This document shows, piece by piece, positions 1 to 7,249 of a stretch of DNA of 12,901 bases (the first letter of the stretch is position 1; each line of letters begins with the position of its first letter). The translations under genes and the position numbers were made by a program. The notes below the pieces were generated by a model. That model saw only the letters and a program-made list of their open reading frames with translations, was not told the DNA's origin and made no database searches. The DNA is from Pseudomonadota bacterium (GTDB lineage Bacteria; Pseudomonadota; Gammaproteobacteria; Halothiobacillales; Halothiobacillaceae). The DNA is taken from the NCBI GenBank assembly GCA_021795795.1, contig JAJYPA010000199.1, positions 1 through 12,901 of the forward strand, read 5' to 3'.

Positions 1-68
1 CGAACGACTTGTTTACGCCGTTCATGCAACTGCTCCAGGGTTTGAAATCTTGCATCTTCTTTATCCAT
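1..68 (-). CDS. IS630-family transposase, N-terminal fragment running off the window
   Basis: Read on the minus strand from the ATG at 66-68, the first 22 codons give a charged N-terminus beginning MDKEDARFQTLEQLHERRK. I recognise this as the start of IS630-family transposases, where this segment precedes a helix-turn-helix domain that binds the element's ends. Only this fragment is in the window, so neither integrity nor the DDE catalytic domain can be judged. The gene points away from the transporter operon, so the IS end lies somewhere between base 69 and the regulatory sites near 145. I could not place its terminal repeat. Family assignment rests on a short remembered motif. Confidence 0.6.
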   Translation of the reverse strand, partial: MDKEDARFQTLEQLHERRKQVV

Positions 69-144
69 GCAAATAAAGACAAAACCCGTTAACAAAAGTT
101 CAATCTTCTATGTTCCGGATCAATAGTACAGCAGGACGCTTACC

Positions 145-173
145 TTTGGTGCAGTCAAACCCGGTTTGGTGCA
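145..173 (+). promoter_or_regulatory. Tandem NtrC-like half-sites (putative enhancer)
   Basis: The 9-mer TTTGGTGCA occurs twice, at 145-153 and 165-173, exactly 20 bp apart and so nearly on the same helix face. GGTGCA is the right half of the known NtrC site TGCACY-N5-GGTGCA. The left halves are poor here (about 2 of 6 matches each), so these are half-sites by sequence. They centre about 90-115 bp upstream of the start predicted for the sigma-54 promoter at 234-249, where enhancer-binding activators usually sit. Between them lies a 13-bp dyad, CAAACC-C-GGTTTG (156-168), which could instead serve another regulator. Confidence 0.5.
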
Positions 174-233
174 TTTGAGATGTTGTGCAAGACAGTTAAA
201 AAAATAAATTATTGTTTTTATAGTTAATTTTTT

Positions 234-249
234 TGGCATGATATATGCT
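234..249 (+). promoter_or_regulatory. Sigma-54 (RpoN) promoter for the amide/urea importer operon
   Basis: TGGCATGATATATGCT matches the sigma-54 consensus TGGCACG-N4-TTGCW at all but two positions. The invariant GG (235-236) and GC (247-248) have the required 10-bp gap. Transcription would start near 259-260, leaving a leader of about 80 nt before the binding-protein gene. The surroundings are very AT-rich. This promoter type needs an activator ATPase. With the GGTGCA half-sites upstream and a nitrogen-acquisition operon downstream, NtrC is the natural candidate, but that part is inference. Confidence 0.8.
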
Positions 250-342
250 TTTAGTGTTTAACATTATAATTTGCACCAGATAGATATCTAGGTAAACGGT
301 AACGAGTAAATTACTTTTTAATCCACACTCGGGGAAATGTTA

Positions 343-1590
343 ATGCGTAGACGAGATTTTCTGAAAACGGCAGGTGTGGCTGGAATCGTTTCGGCTGCCT
401 CGATGGTTGCACCAGCGTTTGTACGGAATGCATGGGCAGGGGGCGATTCGGTAAAGCTTGGGGCATTATTTTCGTCATCAGGGGCGATGGCTAATGTTGA
501 GGGTCGGCTCAATTATGTGGTTCAAATGGCGGTTGACGAGCTAAATGAAAAAGGCGGGGTCTTGGGTAAACACGTTCAGCTGATTAAGACGGACCCGGGT
601 TCCAACTGGCCGATCTACGCTCAGCAAGGTAGACAACTTCTTCAGCAGGAAAAAGTTGCTGCGTTGTTCGGCTGCTGGACTTCCGCTTCGCGCGTTGCTG
701 TGTTGCCTGTCGTCGAGCAAAACCAGGGTTTGCTTTATTACCCGCTGCATTTCGAAGGCCAGGAAAACTCCAAAAATATCGTGTATATGGGAACTCCGCC
801 TTCAAGTTCAGTGCTCCCGGCCGTCGATTATCTGATGAGCGATGATGGCGGAAAGGCGAGACGCTTCTTCATGTTGGGCGCCGACTACGTCTGGCCACGC
901 ACTATCAACTCTATCCTGAAGGGCTACTGGCAAAAAAAATGGAACATTGGCTCCGACAGTTGGGAAGAGAAATACGTTCCGGTCGGCCACAGTAATTTTC
1001 AGGATCTGGTTAGCCAGATCCGTGCTTTTGCGGACAAGCCTGGCGGCCAACCTATCGTTGTGTTGACCGTGGTAGGCAACTCCATTCCTGATTTCTTCAA
1101 GGAGTACATCAATCAAGGTGTTTCACCTCTAGACCTGCCGGTCATCGCATTAGATATGGTGGAATCCGACTTGGAAGGCCTCGATGCATCCAAAATGGTG
1201 GGAACTCTGAACTGCTGGTCGTATCTGCAGACGGAAAAGAGTGCGAGGAATAAGCAGTTCCTCGACGCTTGGTCGAGTTATGTGAAGAATAATAAGGTGC
1301 CTTTTAGCCCCGATATCTCGATCGACCCAATGGTGTCGGCGTATGACGCCGTTCATCTGTGGGCGATGGCTGCAGAAAAGGCGGGCAGCTTCGAGGTTCC
1401 GCAGGTGCGTGAAGCGTTCCCTGGCCTGTCGCTAAAGGATCCATCGGGCTACGACATCAAGATGACCGCGGAAAACAACTATGTGTGGCGCGGCGTATAT
1501 ATCGGTTCATCCAACCGGGATAAGCAGTTCGACATCGCATGGAAATCGCCGTCCATCGTCAAGCCGGTTCCATTTAGTCCTTACGTTTAG
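343..1590 (+). CDS. Tat-exported urea/short-amide ABC transporter substrate-binding protein (UrtA/FmdD-like)
   Basis: This is the periplasmic binding protein of the importer encoded by the next four genes; it would deliver urea or a short amide to the permease pair. I prefer the ATG at 343 to the one at 337 because the GGGGA ribosome site (331-335) is then 7 bases away, and the protein begins directly with the twin-arginine motif RRDFLK (residues 3-8). A hydrophobic stretch and a likely cleavage after NAWA (residue 32) follow. The mature part has the UrtA hallmarks KGGVLGK, DPGSNWP, FGCWTSASR, YLMSDDGG and DYVWPRT. Length (415 aa) is normal. Several stretches that I remember as conserved in true UrtA differ, e.g. 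LTVVGNS for a TVNGD-type segment and SIDPM for TNDPM, so its ligand may be an amide such as formamide or acetamide, as proposed for Methylophilus FmdD. UrtA remains the alternative. Confidence 0.85.
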   Translation: MRRRDFLKTAGVAGIVSAASMVAPAFVRNAWAGGDSVKLGALFSSSGAMANVEGRLNYVVQMAVDELNEKGGVLGKHVQLIKTDPGSNWPIYAQQGRQLLQQEKVAALFGCWTSASRVAVLPVVEQNQGLLYYPLHFEGQENSKNIVYMGTPPSSSVLPAVDYLMSDDGGKARRFFMLGADYVWPRTINSILKGYWQKKWNIGSDSWEEKYVPVGHSNFQDLVSQIRAFADKPGGQPIVVLTVVGNSIPDFFKEYINQGVSPLDLPVIALDMVESDLEGLDASKMVGTLNCWSYLQTEKSARNKQFLDAWSSYVKNNKVPFSPDISIDPMVSAYDAVHLWAMAAEKAGSFEVPQVREAFPGLSLKDPSGYDIKMTAENNYVWRGVYIGSSNRDKQFDIAWKSPSIVKPVPFSPYV

Positions 1591-1636
1591 ACGTACTCAA
1601 GCATCTGCTACGCGGGCTTGGCGTCGATGCGGCGCC

Positions 1637-1652
1637 GACTCCTTACGGGGTC
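1637..1652 (+). other. Intercistronic hairpin between binding protein and first permease
   Basis: GACTCC-TTAC-GGGGTC can fold into a six-pair stem (one U-G pair) with a four-base loop. It lies in the 88-base gap between the two genes and has no T-tract after it, so it is not a convincing terminator. Hairpins in this position often protect the upstream message from 3' decay and raise binding-protein levels relative to the permeases; that role is inferred from position only. Confidence 0.35.
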
Positions 1653-1678
1653 ATCCAAATCATAGGATTCGTTGACTA

Positions 1679-3304
1679 ATGATTAGAATATTTATCGGCG
1701 TATTTCTGGCGTCGTTTGTTTTCTTGACTCCATCTGGTGTGTGGGGTGCTTCGTTTGATAAGGCGCAATTCATCAAATCCATTTGCACCCAAGATCAAGA
1801 CAGTAAGACAAATTTATTGAACTCTGTGATTGTGGGCACGGCCGATATGGACGTTGCGAGCCTGCAATGGCTCAGAAAGACTTTGCAGGCCTATTCGCAG
1901 GGCAAAGTCGACTGTACGTCTGACGGCGCCGCGTATGTTCGCGACAGCGAAGAGTGGATTTCCTTGGTCGATTCCGCCAAGACAACGGCGAGCGTACCCG
2001 ATGGAGCCAGTTCGCCGTTTCTGAGTCTTCCGTTGCGCCGGCTGCTACAGACCACGATCAGCACACTGTCTATACTCGTGGCGCCAAACGATGACGAGAA
2101 AATCGCAGCCGCCAACAACTTGCAGAACTTTTCTGGGGTGCTATCCAAGGCACTGGTAGACCGCGCTTTGTCGTTTACGAAGAATAGAGAGGTTGAAAGT
2201 GCGCTGAAAAATATTCGGATCGACGTGATTCTTCACCGCGGTACAGTGGCTGAGAGAAAGCAGGCCTTGTCTGACCTGGCCAGCGATCCGAGCATCAGTA
2301 ATCGCAACCGCATTCTCAAGGCGCTGTCCCTGAATAGCATCAAGCAAAACCCCGATCTTGAGTTGGCGGCGAAGACCGCTTTGTCGCATGTCGACGCATG
2401 GCTGGAAGTGGGGAAGTGGATGACCATCGCCTATCAGGGACTGAGCTATGGCAGCGTACTGTTCATGGCGGCTCTGGGTTTGGCCGTCATCTTCGGGCTG
2501 ATGGGGGTGATTAATCTGGCCCAAGGTGAATTCATCATGCTTGGCGCCTACATGACCTGGTTCGTACAAGAAACCTTGCGGCATCTGGCTCCTGGTATGC
2601 TCGATTGGTATCTGATCATTGCAATTCCATTCGCGTTCGGTGGCCCCGCTTTGATAGGCATGATTATCGAATGGGCTATCGTCCGGCACTTGTATCACAG
2701 ACCGTTGATGACGTTGCTGGCGACATGGGGGATAAGTCTGCTGCTGATAAACCTCGTGCGGGTGACAATCGGTACTCAGAATATCGGTTTCTATACGCCT
2801 AGTTATCTGACTGGCAGTTTTACGGTGCTGAGCAATTTCTCTGTTACCTGGACACGTCTCGTGTCGATTGTCTTCGCCTTAACGACTTTGATCCTGACAC
2901 TGTTTTTTCTGTTCAAGACTCGCATAGGGCTTGAAGTACGTGCGACTACTCAAAATCGCAAAATGGCGGCATGCGTTGGTATATCAACCAGGCGCATAGA
3001 CTCACTGACTTTCGCATTCGGCTCTGGTCTAGCGGGGTTGGCTGGTCTTGCGATGACAATGATCTACAACGTCAATCCAACGATGGGTACGTCGTTCATC
3101 GTAGACAGTTTCATTGTGGTGGTCGTCGGGGGTGTCGGTAGCGTGTTTGGAACAGCCGTGGCTGCGTTAGGGATTGGTCAGATAAATGCAATTATCCAGC
3201 CATTTTATGGGTCAGTGGTCGCCAAGGTGATCGTTCTTCTAGCTGTCATTTTGTTCATCCAGCAGAAACCGGGCGGTCTGTTTCCACGTAAGGGGCGGCG
3301 TTGA
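1679..3304 (+). CDS. urtB: Urea/amide ABC transporter permease UrtB-type
   Basis: One of the two inner-membrane subunits that form the channel. The 541-aa length and two-part build match UrtB: a signal peptide (residues 1 to about 24, ending VWGA), about 210 residues of soluble, mostly helical periplasmic domain, then a LivH-like membrane domain from about residue 245. The membrane part opens with GLSYGSVLFMAALGLAVIF, followed by the family segment GVINLAQGEF. Near the end are GVGSVFGT and the terminal QQKPGGLFPRKGRR typical of branched-chain amino acid/urea permeases. The start ATG has a modest AGGA site (1664-1667) 11 bases upstream. The stop falls inside or just before the start of the next permease gene, implying translational coupling. 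Confidence 0.9.
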   Translation: MIRIFIGVFLASFVFLTPSGVWGASFDKAQFIKSICTQDQDSKTNLLNSVIVGTADMDVASLQWLRKTLQAYSQGKVDCTSDGAAYVRDSEEWISLVDSAKTTASVPDGASSPFLSLPLRRLLQTTISTLSILVAPNDDEKIAAANNLQNFSGVLSKALVDRALSFTKNREVESALKNIRIDVILHRGTVAERKQALSDLASDPSISNRNRILKALSLNSIKQNPDLELAAKTALSHVDAWLEVGKWMTIAYQGLSYGSVLFMAALGLAVIFGLMGVINLAQGEFIMLGAYMTWFVQETLRHLAPGMLDWYLIIAIPFAFGGPALIGMIIEWAIVRHLYHRPLMTLLATWGISLLLINLVRVTIGTQNIGFYTPSYLTGSFTVLSNFSVTWTRLVSIVFALTTLILTLFFLFKTRIGLEVRATTQNRKMAACVGISTRRIDSLTFAFGSGLAGLAGLAMTMIYNVNPTMGTSFIVDSFIVVVVGGVGSVFGTAVAALGIGQINAIIQPFYGSVVAKVIVLLAVILFIQQKPGGLFPRKGRR

Positions 3305-3306
3305 TC

Positions 3307-4413
3307 ATGGCGAATTATTTTTCAGTCGGAATGAAAAAGTGGCGCAAGGATCCGATATACGCGCTGTTGGTTTTGGCGTTGACGGCATCATTTGTATTAC
3401 TGCCGTTTTTGGGGTTGAGCCCGTATCTGCTCAACCTGATCGGGCAGATGATGTCCTTTGCCCTGCTGGCTCTGTCCTTGGATCTGATCTGGGGTTATGT
3501 GGGGTTTCTCAGTTTGGGTCACGGGCTTTTTTTCGCCTTGGGCGGGTATCTGTTCGGCATGCACCTGATTAAGGTGTCATATGTTGGTGTCCAGGGTGTC
3601 CCGGTCTTTCTGCGCTACATGGGGCTGGATCAGTTCCCAGCGTATTGGTTTGGTCTTGAAAGCCTCGGCTACACGCTTGTTCTGATTGTCGTTGCGACGC
3701 TGATTATCTCGTTCCTCATCGGTTATCTGGCGTTCAGGTCCCAGGTCACGGGCGTCTATTTCGCGATCATCACCCAGGCGATCGTTTACGTTGTGATGCT
3801 TATCATGTCCAACAACGAGGCGGGCCTGGGCGGCACGAACGGGATCGGTGGTTTTACGACTCTGTTGGGATATCCACTCAACAGTCCAACCGTCGTGGTG
3901 ACCTTGGCTGAAGTTTCTATCCTGGTATTGCTCCTGACGCTGATCCTCCTGCATAAGCTGACCACAAGTGGAACCGGCTATCTGCTGACGGGTATCCGAG
4001 ACGATGAGGATCGCTTGCGCACGCTGGGATACGAAACGCTTTGGCTGAAAATCGGCGTTTGGTGTCTTTCGGCGCTGATTGCAGCTCTGGCCGGCCTGTT
4101 GTATGTCCCACAAATTGGTGTGGCGTCGCCACAGGTGTTGACGCCGATGTTTTCGCTGGAAATCGCGGTCTGGGTGGCGATCGGCGGTCGCGGTCATCTC
4201 TATGGCGCGGTAATCGGGGCGATGGTGATGACTGTGCTGCAATTTTTCCTGACTCGCTATCTGCCGAGTCTGTGGCCTTTCGTCCTGGCCTTCCTGGTTC
4301 TTTTCGTCGTTGTCTTTCTGGACAACGGCTTCATACGCCCGGGTAATTGGAGGGTCAATCTCAGTCGCTGGACCAAGAATTCTGGCGGTTTCGAAAAAGA
4401 GGAGATGGTCTGA
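3307..4413 (+). CDS. urtC: Urea/amide ABC transporter permease UrtC-type
   Basis: Second channel subunit, LivM-like, pairing with the UrtB-type protein. About ten hydrophobic segments are visible. Key family segments are the early GYVGFLSLGHGLFFALGGY, the middle GGTNGIGGF, and the cytoplasmic ATPase-contact (EAA-type) loop around GIRDDEDRLRTLGY, followed by the final GGRGHLYGAVIGA and a hydrophobic tail ending in a charged segment. Length is normal for UrtC (369 aa from this ATG). A TTG six bases upstream at 3301 is an alternative start, since AGGGG (3291-3295) is 5 bases from TTG and 11 from ATG; the TTG choice would overlap the urtB stop. The stop TGA shares its last base with the ATG of the following ATPase. 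Confidence 0.88.
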   Translation: MANYFSVGMKKWRKDPIYALLVLALTASFVLLPFLGLSPYLLNLIGQMMSFALLALSLDLIWGYVGFLSLGHGLFFALGGYLFGMHLIKVSYVGVQGVPVFLRYMGLDQFPAYWFGLESLGYTLVLIVVATLIISFLIGYLAFRSQVTGVYFAIITQAIVYVVMLIMSNNEAGLGGTNGIGGFTTLLGYPLNSPTVVVTLAEVSILVLLLTLILLHKLTTSGTGYLLTGIRDDEDRLRTLGYETLWLKIGVWCLSALIAALAGLLYVPQIGVASPQVLTPMFSLEIAVWVAIGGRGHLYGAVIGAMVMTVLQFFLTRYLPSLWPFVLAFLVLFVVVFLDNGFIRPGNWRVNLSRWTKNSGGFEKEEMV

Positions 4414-5213
4414 TGAGCGGCTCGTCCCTATCGTTACAGAAAAAGGACGTGGGCAGGAAGCCGAATCATGACGGCATTGCTATCTATGTGGATGGCCTCG
4501 TCGTTAGCTTTGACGGATTCAAGGCCATCAACAACCTGTCCTTCATTTCCGAGTACGGAAAAATTCACGGAATCATCGGTCCGAACGGCGCTGGAAAAAC
4601 CACATTGCTCAATGTGATTACCGGCATCACCAAGGCCAACTCCGGCGTCGTCCTGCTCAATCATAGTTTGGATCTGTTGCGGCTTTCCGTATCGAAACGG
4701 GCTATCGAAGGTATTGGGAGAAAATTCCAAAAGCCAAGCGTATTCGACTGGTTGACGGTGCGCCAAAACATCGAACTGGGCATCCGCCAGTACCCCGGCT
4801 CTCTGCTGCGTGAATTATATGAGGGTTCCTCTAAGCGCAAACGCGAGCGTGGCGACTCGGTGATGGAGGTCATTGGATTGCAGCAGGCTGCCGAACGCAT
4901 GGCCGGCACCCTGTCTCATGGCCAGAAGCAATGGCTCGAAATCGGCATGGTCATAGCCCGCGAGCCCAAGGTGCTCATGCTGGACGAGCCGGTGGCGGGC
5001 ATGAGTGACGCGGAACGCGAGGCAACCGCCGCCTTGTTGGAACGCCTCCGCTCACCCGACCGCAGTATTCTGCTGGTCGAGCACGACATGCATTTCGTTG
5101 GTCGCGTCAGCGATCACATCAGCGTTTTGCACGAAGGCCGCTTGCTGTGTGACGGCAGCATGGAATTCGTGAAATCGAATCCTGAAGTTCAGCAAGTCTA
5201 CTTCGGACGCTAG
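4413..5213 (+). CDS. urtD: Urea/amide ABC transporter ATPase UrtD-type
   Basis: Cytoplasmic ATPase that powers the importer, LivG-like. From the chosen start (266 aa): Walker A GPNGAGKTT at 56-64, Q-loop glutamine in KFQKP near 106, signature LSHGQ at 167-171 (UrtD proteins typically carry H where most ABC ATPases carry G), Walker B VLMLDEP at 187-193 and the switch histidine in VEHDM at about 224. All catalytic elements are present. The ATG at 4413 overlaps the urtC stop by one base and has GAGGAG (4399-4404) 8 bases upstream, which decides it over a longer in-frame extension to 4347. The next ATPase begins 2 bases after this stop. Confidence 0.9.
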   Translation: MSGSSLSLQKKDVGRKPNHDGIAIYVDGLVVSFDGFKAINNLSFISEYGKIHGIIGPNGAGKTTLLNVITGITKANSGVVLLNHSLDLLRLSVSKRAIEGIGRKFQKPSVFDWLTVRQNIELGIRQYPGSLLRELYEGSSKRKRERGDSVMEVIGLQQAAERMAGTLSHGQKQWLEIGMVIAREPKVLMLDEPVAGMSDAEREATAALLERLRSPDRSILLVEHDMHFVGRVSDHISVLHEGRLLCDGSMEFVKSNPEVQQVYFGR

Positions 5214-5215
5214 CC

Positions 5216-5911
5216 ATGCAATTACAGATTGAAAACCTGAATCATCATTACGGCAGTGCCCAGACTCTGCACGACATCAATCTGCAGCTGGATTCCGGCG
5301 AGTGCCTGGCGATACTAGGCACCAACGGCGTCGGCAAGACGACCATGCTGCAATGCATCATGGGCCTGCTACCGCTCACCAGCGGCAGCGTGCGTTTCGA
5401 TCAGACCGACGTGTCTGACTGGTCAACGCATCGGCGCGTGCAATACGGCGTTGGTTATGTCCCGCAGGGGCGAGACATCTTCTCCGACCTGACGATCGAG
5501 GAGAACCTCGAGGTCGGGTTGCCTCGGGCCGATTCCCGTAAGCGTGCGGAGCGACTGGGGCGCGTGTTCGAACTTTTCCCGGTGTTGCTCGAGATGCGCA
5601 AACGGCGCGGCGGAGATCTTTCCGGCGGTCAGCAGCAGCAACTGGCGATTGGGCGGGCGCTGATGAGTGCGCCTTCGCTGCTGATTCTGGATGAGCCCAC
5701 CGAAGGCATTCAGCCGTCGATCATTCAGGCTATTGCTGATGTCATCACGCAACTTAAAGGCGAGATGACAATATTGCTGGTGGAGCAGTATCTCGATTTT
5801 GCTCGTACTGTTGCCGATCAGTTTGCGGTAATAGCGCGTGGCGAAGTCGTCGGGGGGGGGCGAATTGATGATTTTAAAGTGTCGCAGGTGAGTTCGCTGC
5901 TTGCGATGTAA
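5216..5911 (+). CDS. urtE: Urea/amide ABC transporter ATPase UrtE-type
   Basis: Second ATPase of the importer, LivF-like, 231 aa, a normal length. Walker A GTNGVGKTT at 35-43, GYVPQGRDIF Q-loop region at 80-89, signature LSGGQ at 135-139, Walker B with LLILDEPTEG at 155-164. The position after Walker B reads VEQY rather than VEH, which is usual for the LivF/UrtE branch. It starts 2 bases after urtD, with only a weak ribosome site, so translation is probably coupled. A run of nine G (5852-5860) encodes residues 213-215 near the C-terminus and is a possible slippage site. The formamidase gene follows after 17 bases. Confidence 0.9.
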   Translation: MQLQIENLNHHYGSAQTLHDINLQLDSGECLAILGTNGVGKTTMLQCIMGLLPLTSGSVRFDQTDVSDWSTHRRVQYGVGYVPQGRDIFSDLTIEENLEVGLPRADSRKRAERLGRVFELFPVLLEMRKRRGGDLSGGQQQQLAIGRALMSAPSLLILDEPTEGIQPSIIQAIADVITQLKGEMTILLVEQYLDFARTVADQFAVIARGEVVGGGRIDDFKVSQVSSLLAM

Positions 5912-5928
5912 CTGCAAGGAGACCGATT

Positions 5929-6870
5929 ATGATGTCAAAACATTACACGATTGATGCGACGCCGACGACGGTGCATTGGGGGTATTTCGACGCGGGACTC
6001 GAGCCTGTGCTCGAGATTGAGTCGGGCGACGAAGTAACACTTCACACCTTAAATGGCGAGCCCTGGGATCTGCCGGCTGACGAGAGCCTGATCCTTCCGG
6101 AACATCGGGATGTATTGGAGAAGCAGACCAAGAAGGGTGGGGTCCATCAGATGACTGGGCCAGTGTATGTGCGCGATGCCGAGCCTGGCGACACTCTGCA
6201 GATCGACATTCTGGAGGCGACACCGAGGCAGGATTGGGGCTACTGCTCGGTACTGCCGCTGCTGGGCACCTTGCCCATGGAATTCACCGACTACGAGACT
6301 GTTCACATCATGATCGACCGCGAGCGCCAGGTGGCCAGGCTGCCCTGGGGGCCAGAGATTAATCTCGATCCGTTCTTCGGCATTATGGCTGTCGCGCCGC
6401 CGAAGGACTGGGGACGCCAGAGCTCGACGGTGCCGTGGGCGTTCGGTGGCAACATGGACAATAAGGAGCTGCGCCCAGGCACCACGCTGTATCTGCCGGT
6501 GTTCAACGAAGGAGCGTTGTTTTCTGCGGGCGATGGCCATGGTGTGCAGGGCGACGGAGAGGTGTGCATAACGGCGTTGGAAACATCGCTTACCGGGCGC
6601 TTCCGGCTCACCGTCCGAAAAGATCTTCCCCTGGTCCAGCCCTTTGCTGAATCGGAGACTCACCTGATTTCCATTGGCCTTGATCAGGATTTGGACGATG
6701 CCGCGAAGGACGCCGTGCGTGAAATGGTACGTCTGATATGCGCACGCACGGACATGAATAGAAATCAAGCGTACATGTTATGCAGCTTGGTAGGCGATTT
6801 GCGCGTCACGCAGTTGGTCGACGGCAATAAAGGCGTACACATGATGTTGGAAAAACGCTATCTCGCGTAA
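5929..6870 (+). CDS. fmdA: Formamidase/acetamidase (FmdA/AmdA family)
   Basis: Hydrolyses a short-chain amide (formamide or acetamide) to ammonia and the carboxylate in the cytoplasm. The 313-aa protein spans the whole FmdA_AmdA family. Visible family motifs: HQMTGPVYVRDAEPGDTL at about 73-90, AFGGNMDNKELRPGT at about 171-185, the block GDGHGVQGDGE at 201-211, and the C-terminal YMLCSLVGDLRVTQLVDGNKG. AAGGAG (5915-5920) sits 8 bases before the ATG; a second ATG at 5932 is an equally possible start. It directly follows the importer genes, so uptake and hydrolysis of the same substrate in one operon is the simple reading, comparable to the Methylophilus fmd cluster. Exact amide preference cannot be read from sequence. 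No FmdB-type regulator or amide porin is present in the window. Confidence 0.88.
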   Translation: MMSKHYTIDATPTTVHWGYFDAGLEPVLEIESGDEVTLHTLNGEPWDLPADESLILPEHRDVLEKQTKKGGVHQMTGPVYVRDAEPGDTLQIDILEATPRQDWGYCSVLPLLGTLPMEFTDYETVHIMIDRERQVARLPWGPEINLDPFFGIMAVAPPKDWGRQSSTVPWAFGGNMDNKELRPGTTLYLPVFNEGALFSAGDGHGVQGDGEVCITALETSLTGRFRLTVRKDLPLVQPFAESETHLISIGLDQDLDDAAKDAVREMVRLICARTDMNRNQAYMLCSLVGDLRVTQLVDGNKGVHMMLEKRYLA

Positions 6871-6995
6871 CGCAGCACCATTCTTTTGCAACAAACTGAC
6901 AATAGAATTTCTGGATGCCTAAATGAGTTTGAATGCAGTTTTGGCGAGGGCTGGGATGAACTAGGTCATCTGCTGTGCTAGCCAGCTTGAGGACG

Positions 6996-7020
6996 CGCTC
7001 CGCATCGCCGATACGGAGCG
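6996..7020. repeat. 25-bp imperfect palindrome
   Basis: Perfect 7-bp arms CGCTCCG (6996-7002) and CGGAGCG (7014-7020) enclose a second small dyad, ATCG/CGAT, with one mismatch between outer and inner stems. In RNA this would be a stable hairpin; it has no T-run, so a factor-independent terminator is unlikely. A regulator site or a post-operon mRNA 3' structure are both possible. Confidence 0.4.
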
Positions 7021-7200
7021 GATCCTGAGGATAGTCGAAGAGTATAGCTACGACATATGGGTGCGTAAATTATAACGGGCAATTGCGGCTAGGTCAGGTT
7101 CTGCAATTTCGTCGATCAAGTACACCGTTACTGCCGGCGAGCTCAAGAAAACCATCGCCAATATGTGTAGCGGCGGGCGGTGTCCTTCGTAGGGATTCCG

Positions 7201-7215
7201 GCCACTGTCAGTGGC
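7201..7215. promoter_or_regulatory. 15-bp perfect palindrome upstream of the dehydrogenase (candidate operator)
   Basis: GCCACTG-T-CAGTGGC is a perfect dyad with 7-bp arms around one central base. It ends 34 bases before the dehydrogenase ATG, and another palindrome, GGCGCGCC (7213-7220), overlaps its right end. Size and place suit an operator for a dimeric repressor, but no regulator gene is in the window and no -35/-10 pair is clear. Confidence 0.4.
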
Positions 7216-7249
7216 GCGCCTGAGTCAAAGTAAACTAACGGAGAATGTT

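Larger units (their letters stand above)
6871..7249. other. Gene-poor spacer with two palindromes; no recognisable gene
   Basis: About 380 bases with no ORF I can assign. One short open stretch on the plus strand at roughly 6988-7070 reads like protein (LEDALRIADTERILRIV) but is closed by stops on both sides and has no start; it may be a decayed remnant. No clear terminator follows the amidase and no sigma-54 match was found before the dehydrogenase. The only strong signals are the palindromes at 6996-7020 and 7201-7215, listed separately. Confidence 0.5.

Noticed and set aside
2141..2698. 185-codon ORF on the minus strand
   Set aside because: Lies wholly antisense to the urtB-type gene and reads as low-complexity His/Gln/Arg-rich sequence, a normal shadow of a membrane-protein gene; no ribosome site.
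3577..4242. 221-codon ORF on the minus strand
   Set aside because: Antisense to the urtC-type gene, rich in His, Gln, Arg and Asp, without any recognisable domain; a shadow frame.
4347..4412. 22-residue in-frame extension of the urtD-type ATPase
   Set aside because: Overlaps the well-supported urtC tail; the ATG at 4413 has GAGGAG at good spacing and the usual TGATG overlap.
5423..5917. 164-codon ORF on the minus strand
   Set aside because: Antisense to the urtE-type ATPase, which has all its motifs in place; composition typical of a shadow.
6049..6768. 239-codon ORF on the minus strand
   Set aside because: Antisense to the clearly coding formamidase gene and without family motifs.
7211..7249. 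GTG start for the dehydrogenase at 7211
   Set aside because: Falls in the palindrome, lacks a ribosome site, and adds residues before the canonical N-terminal beta strand; 7250 is better.
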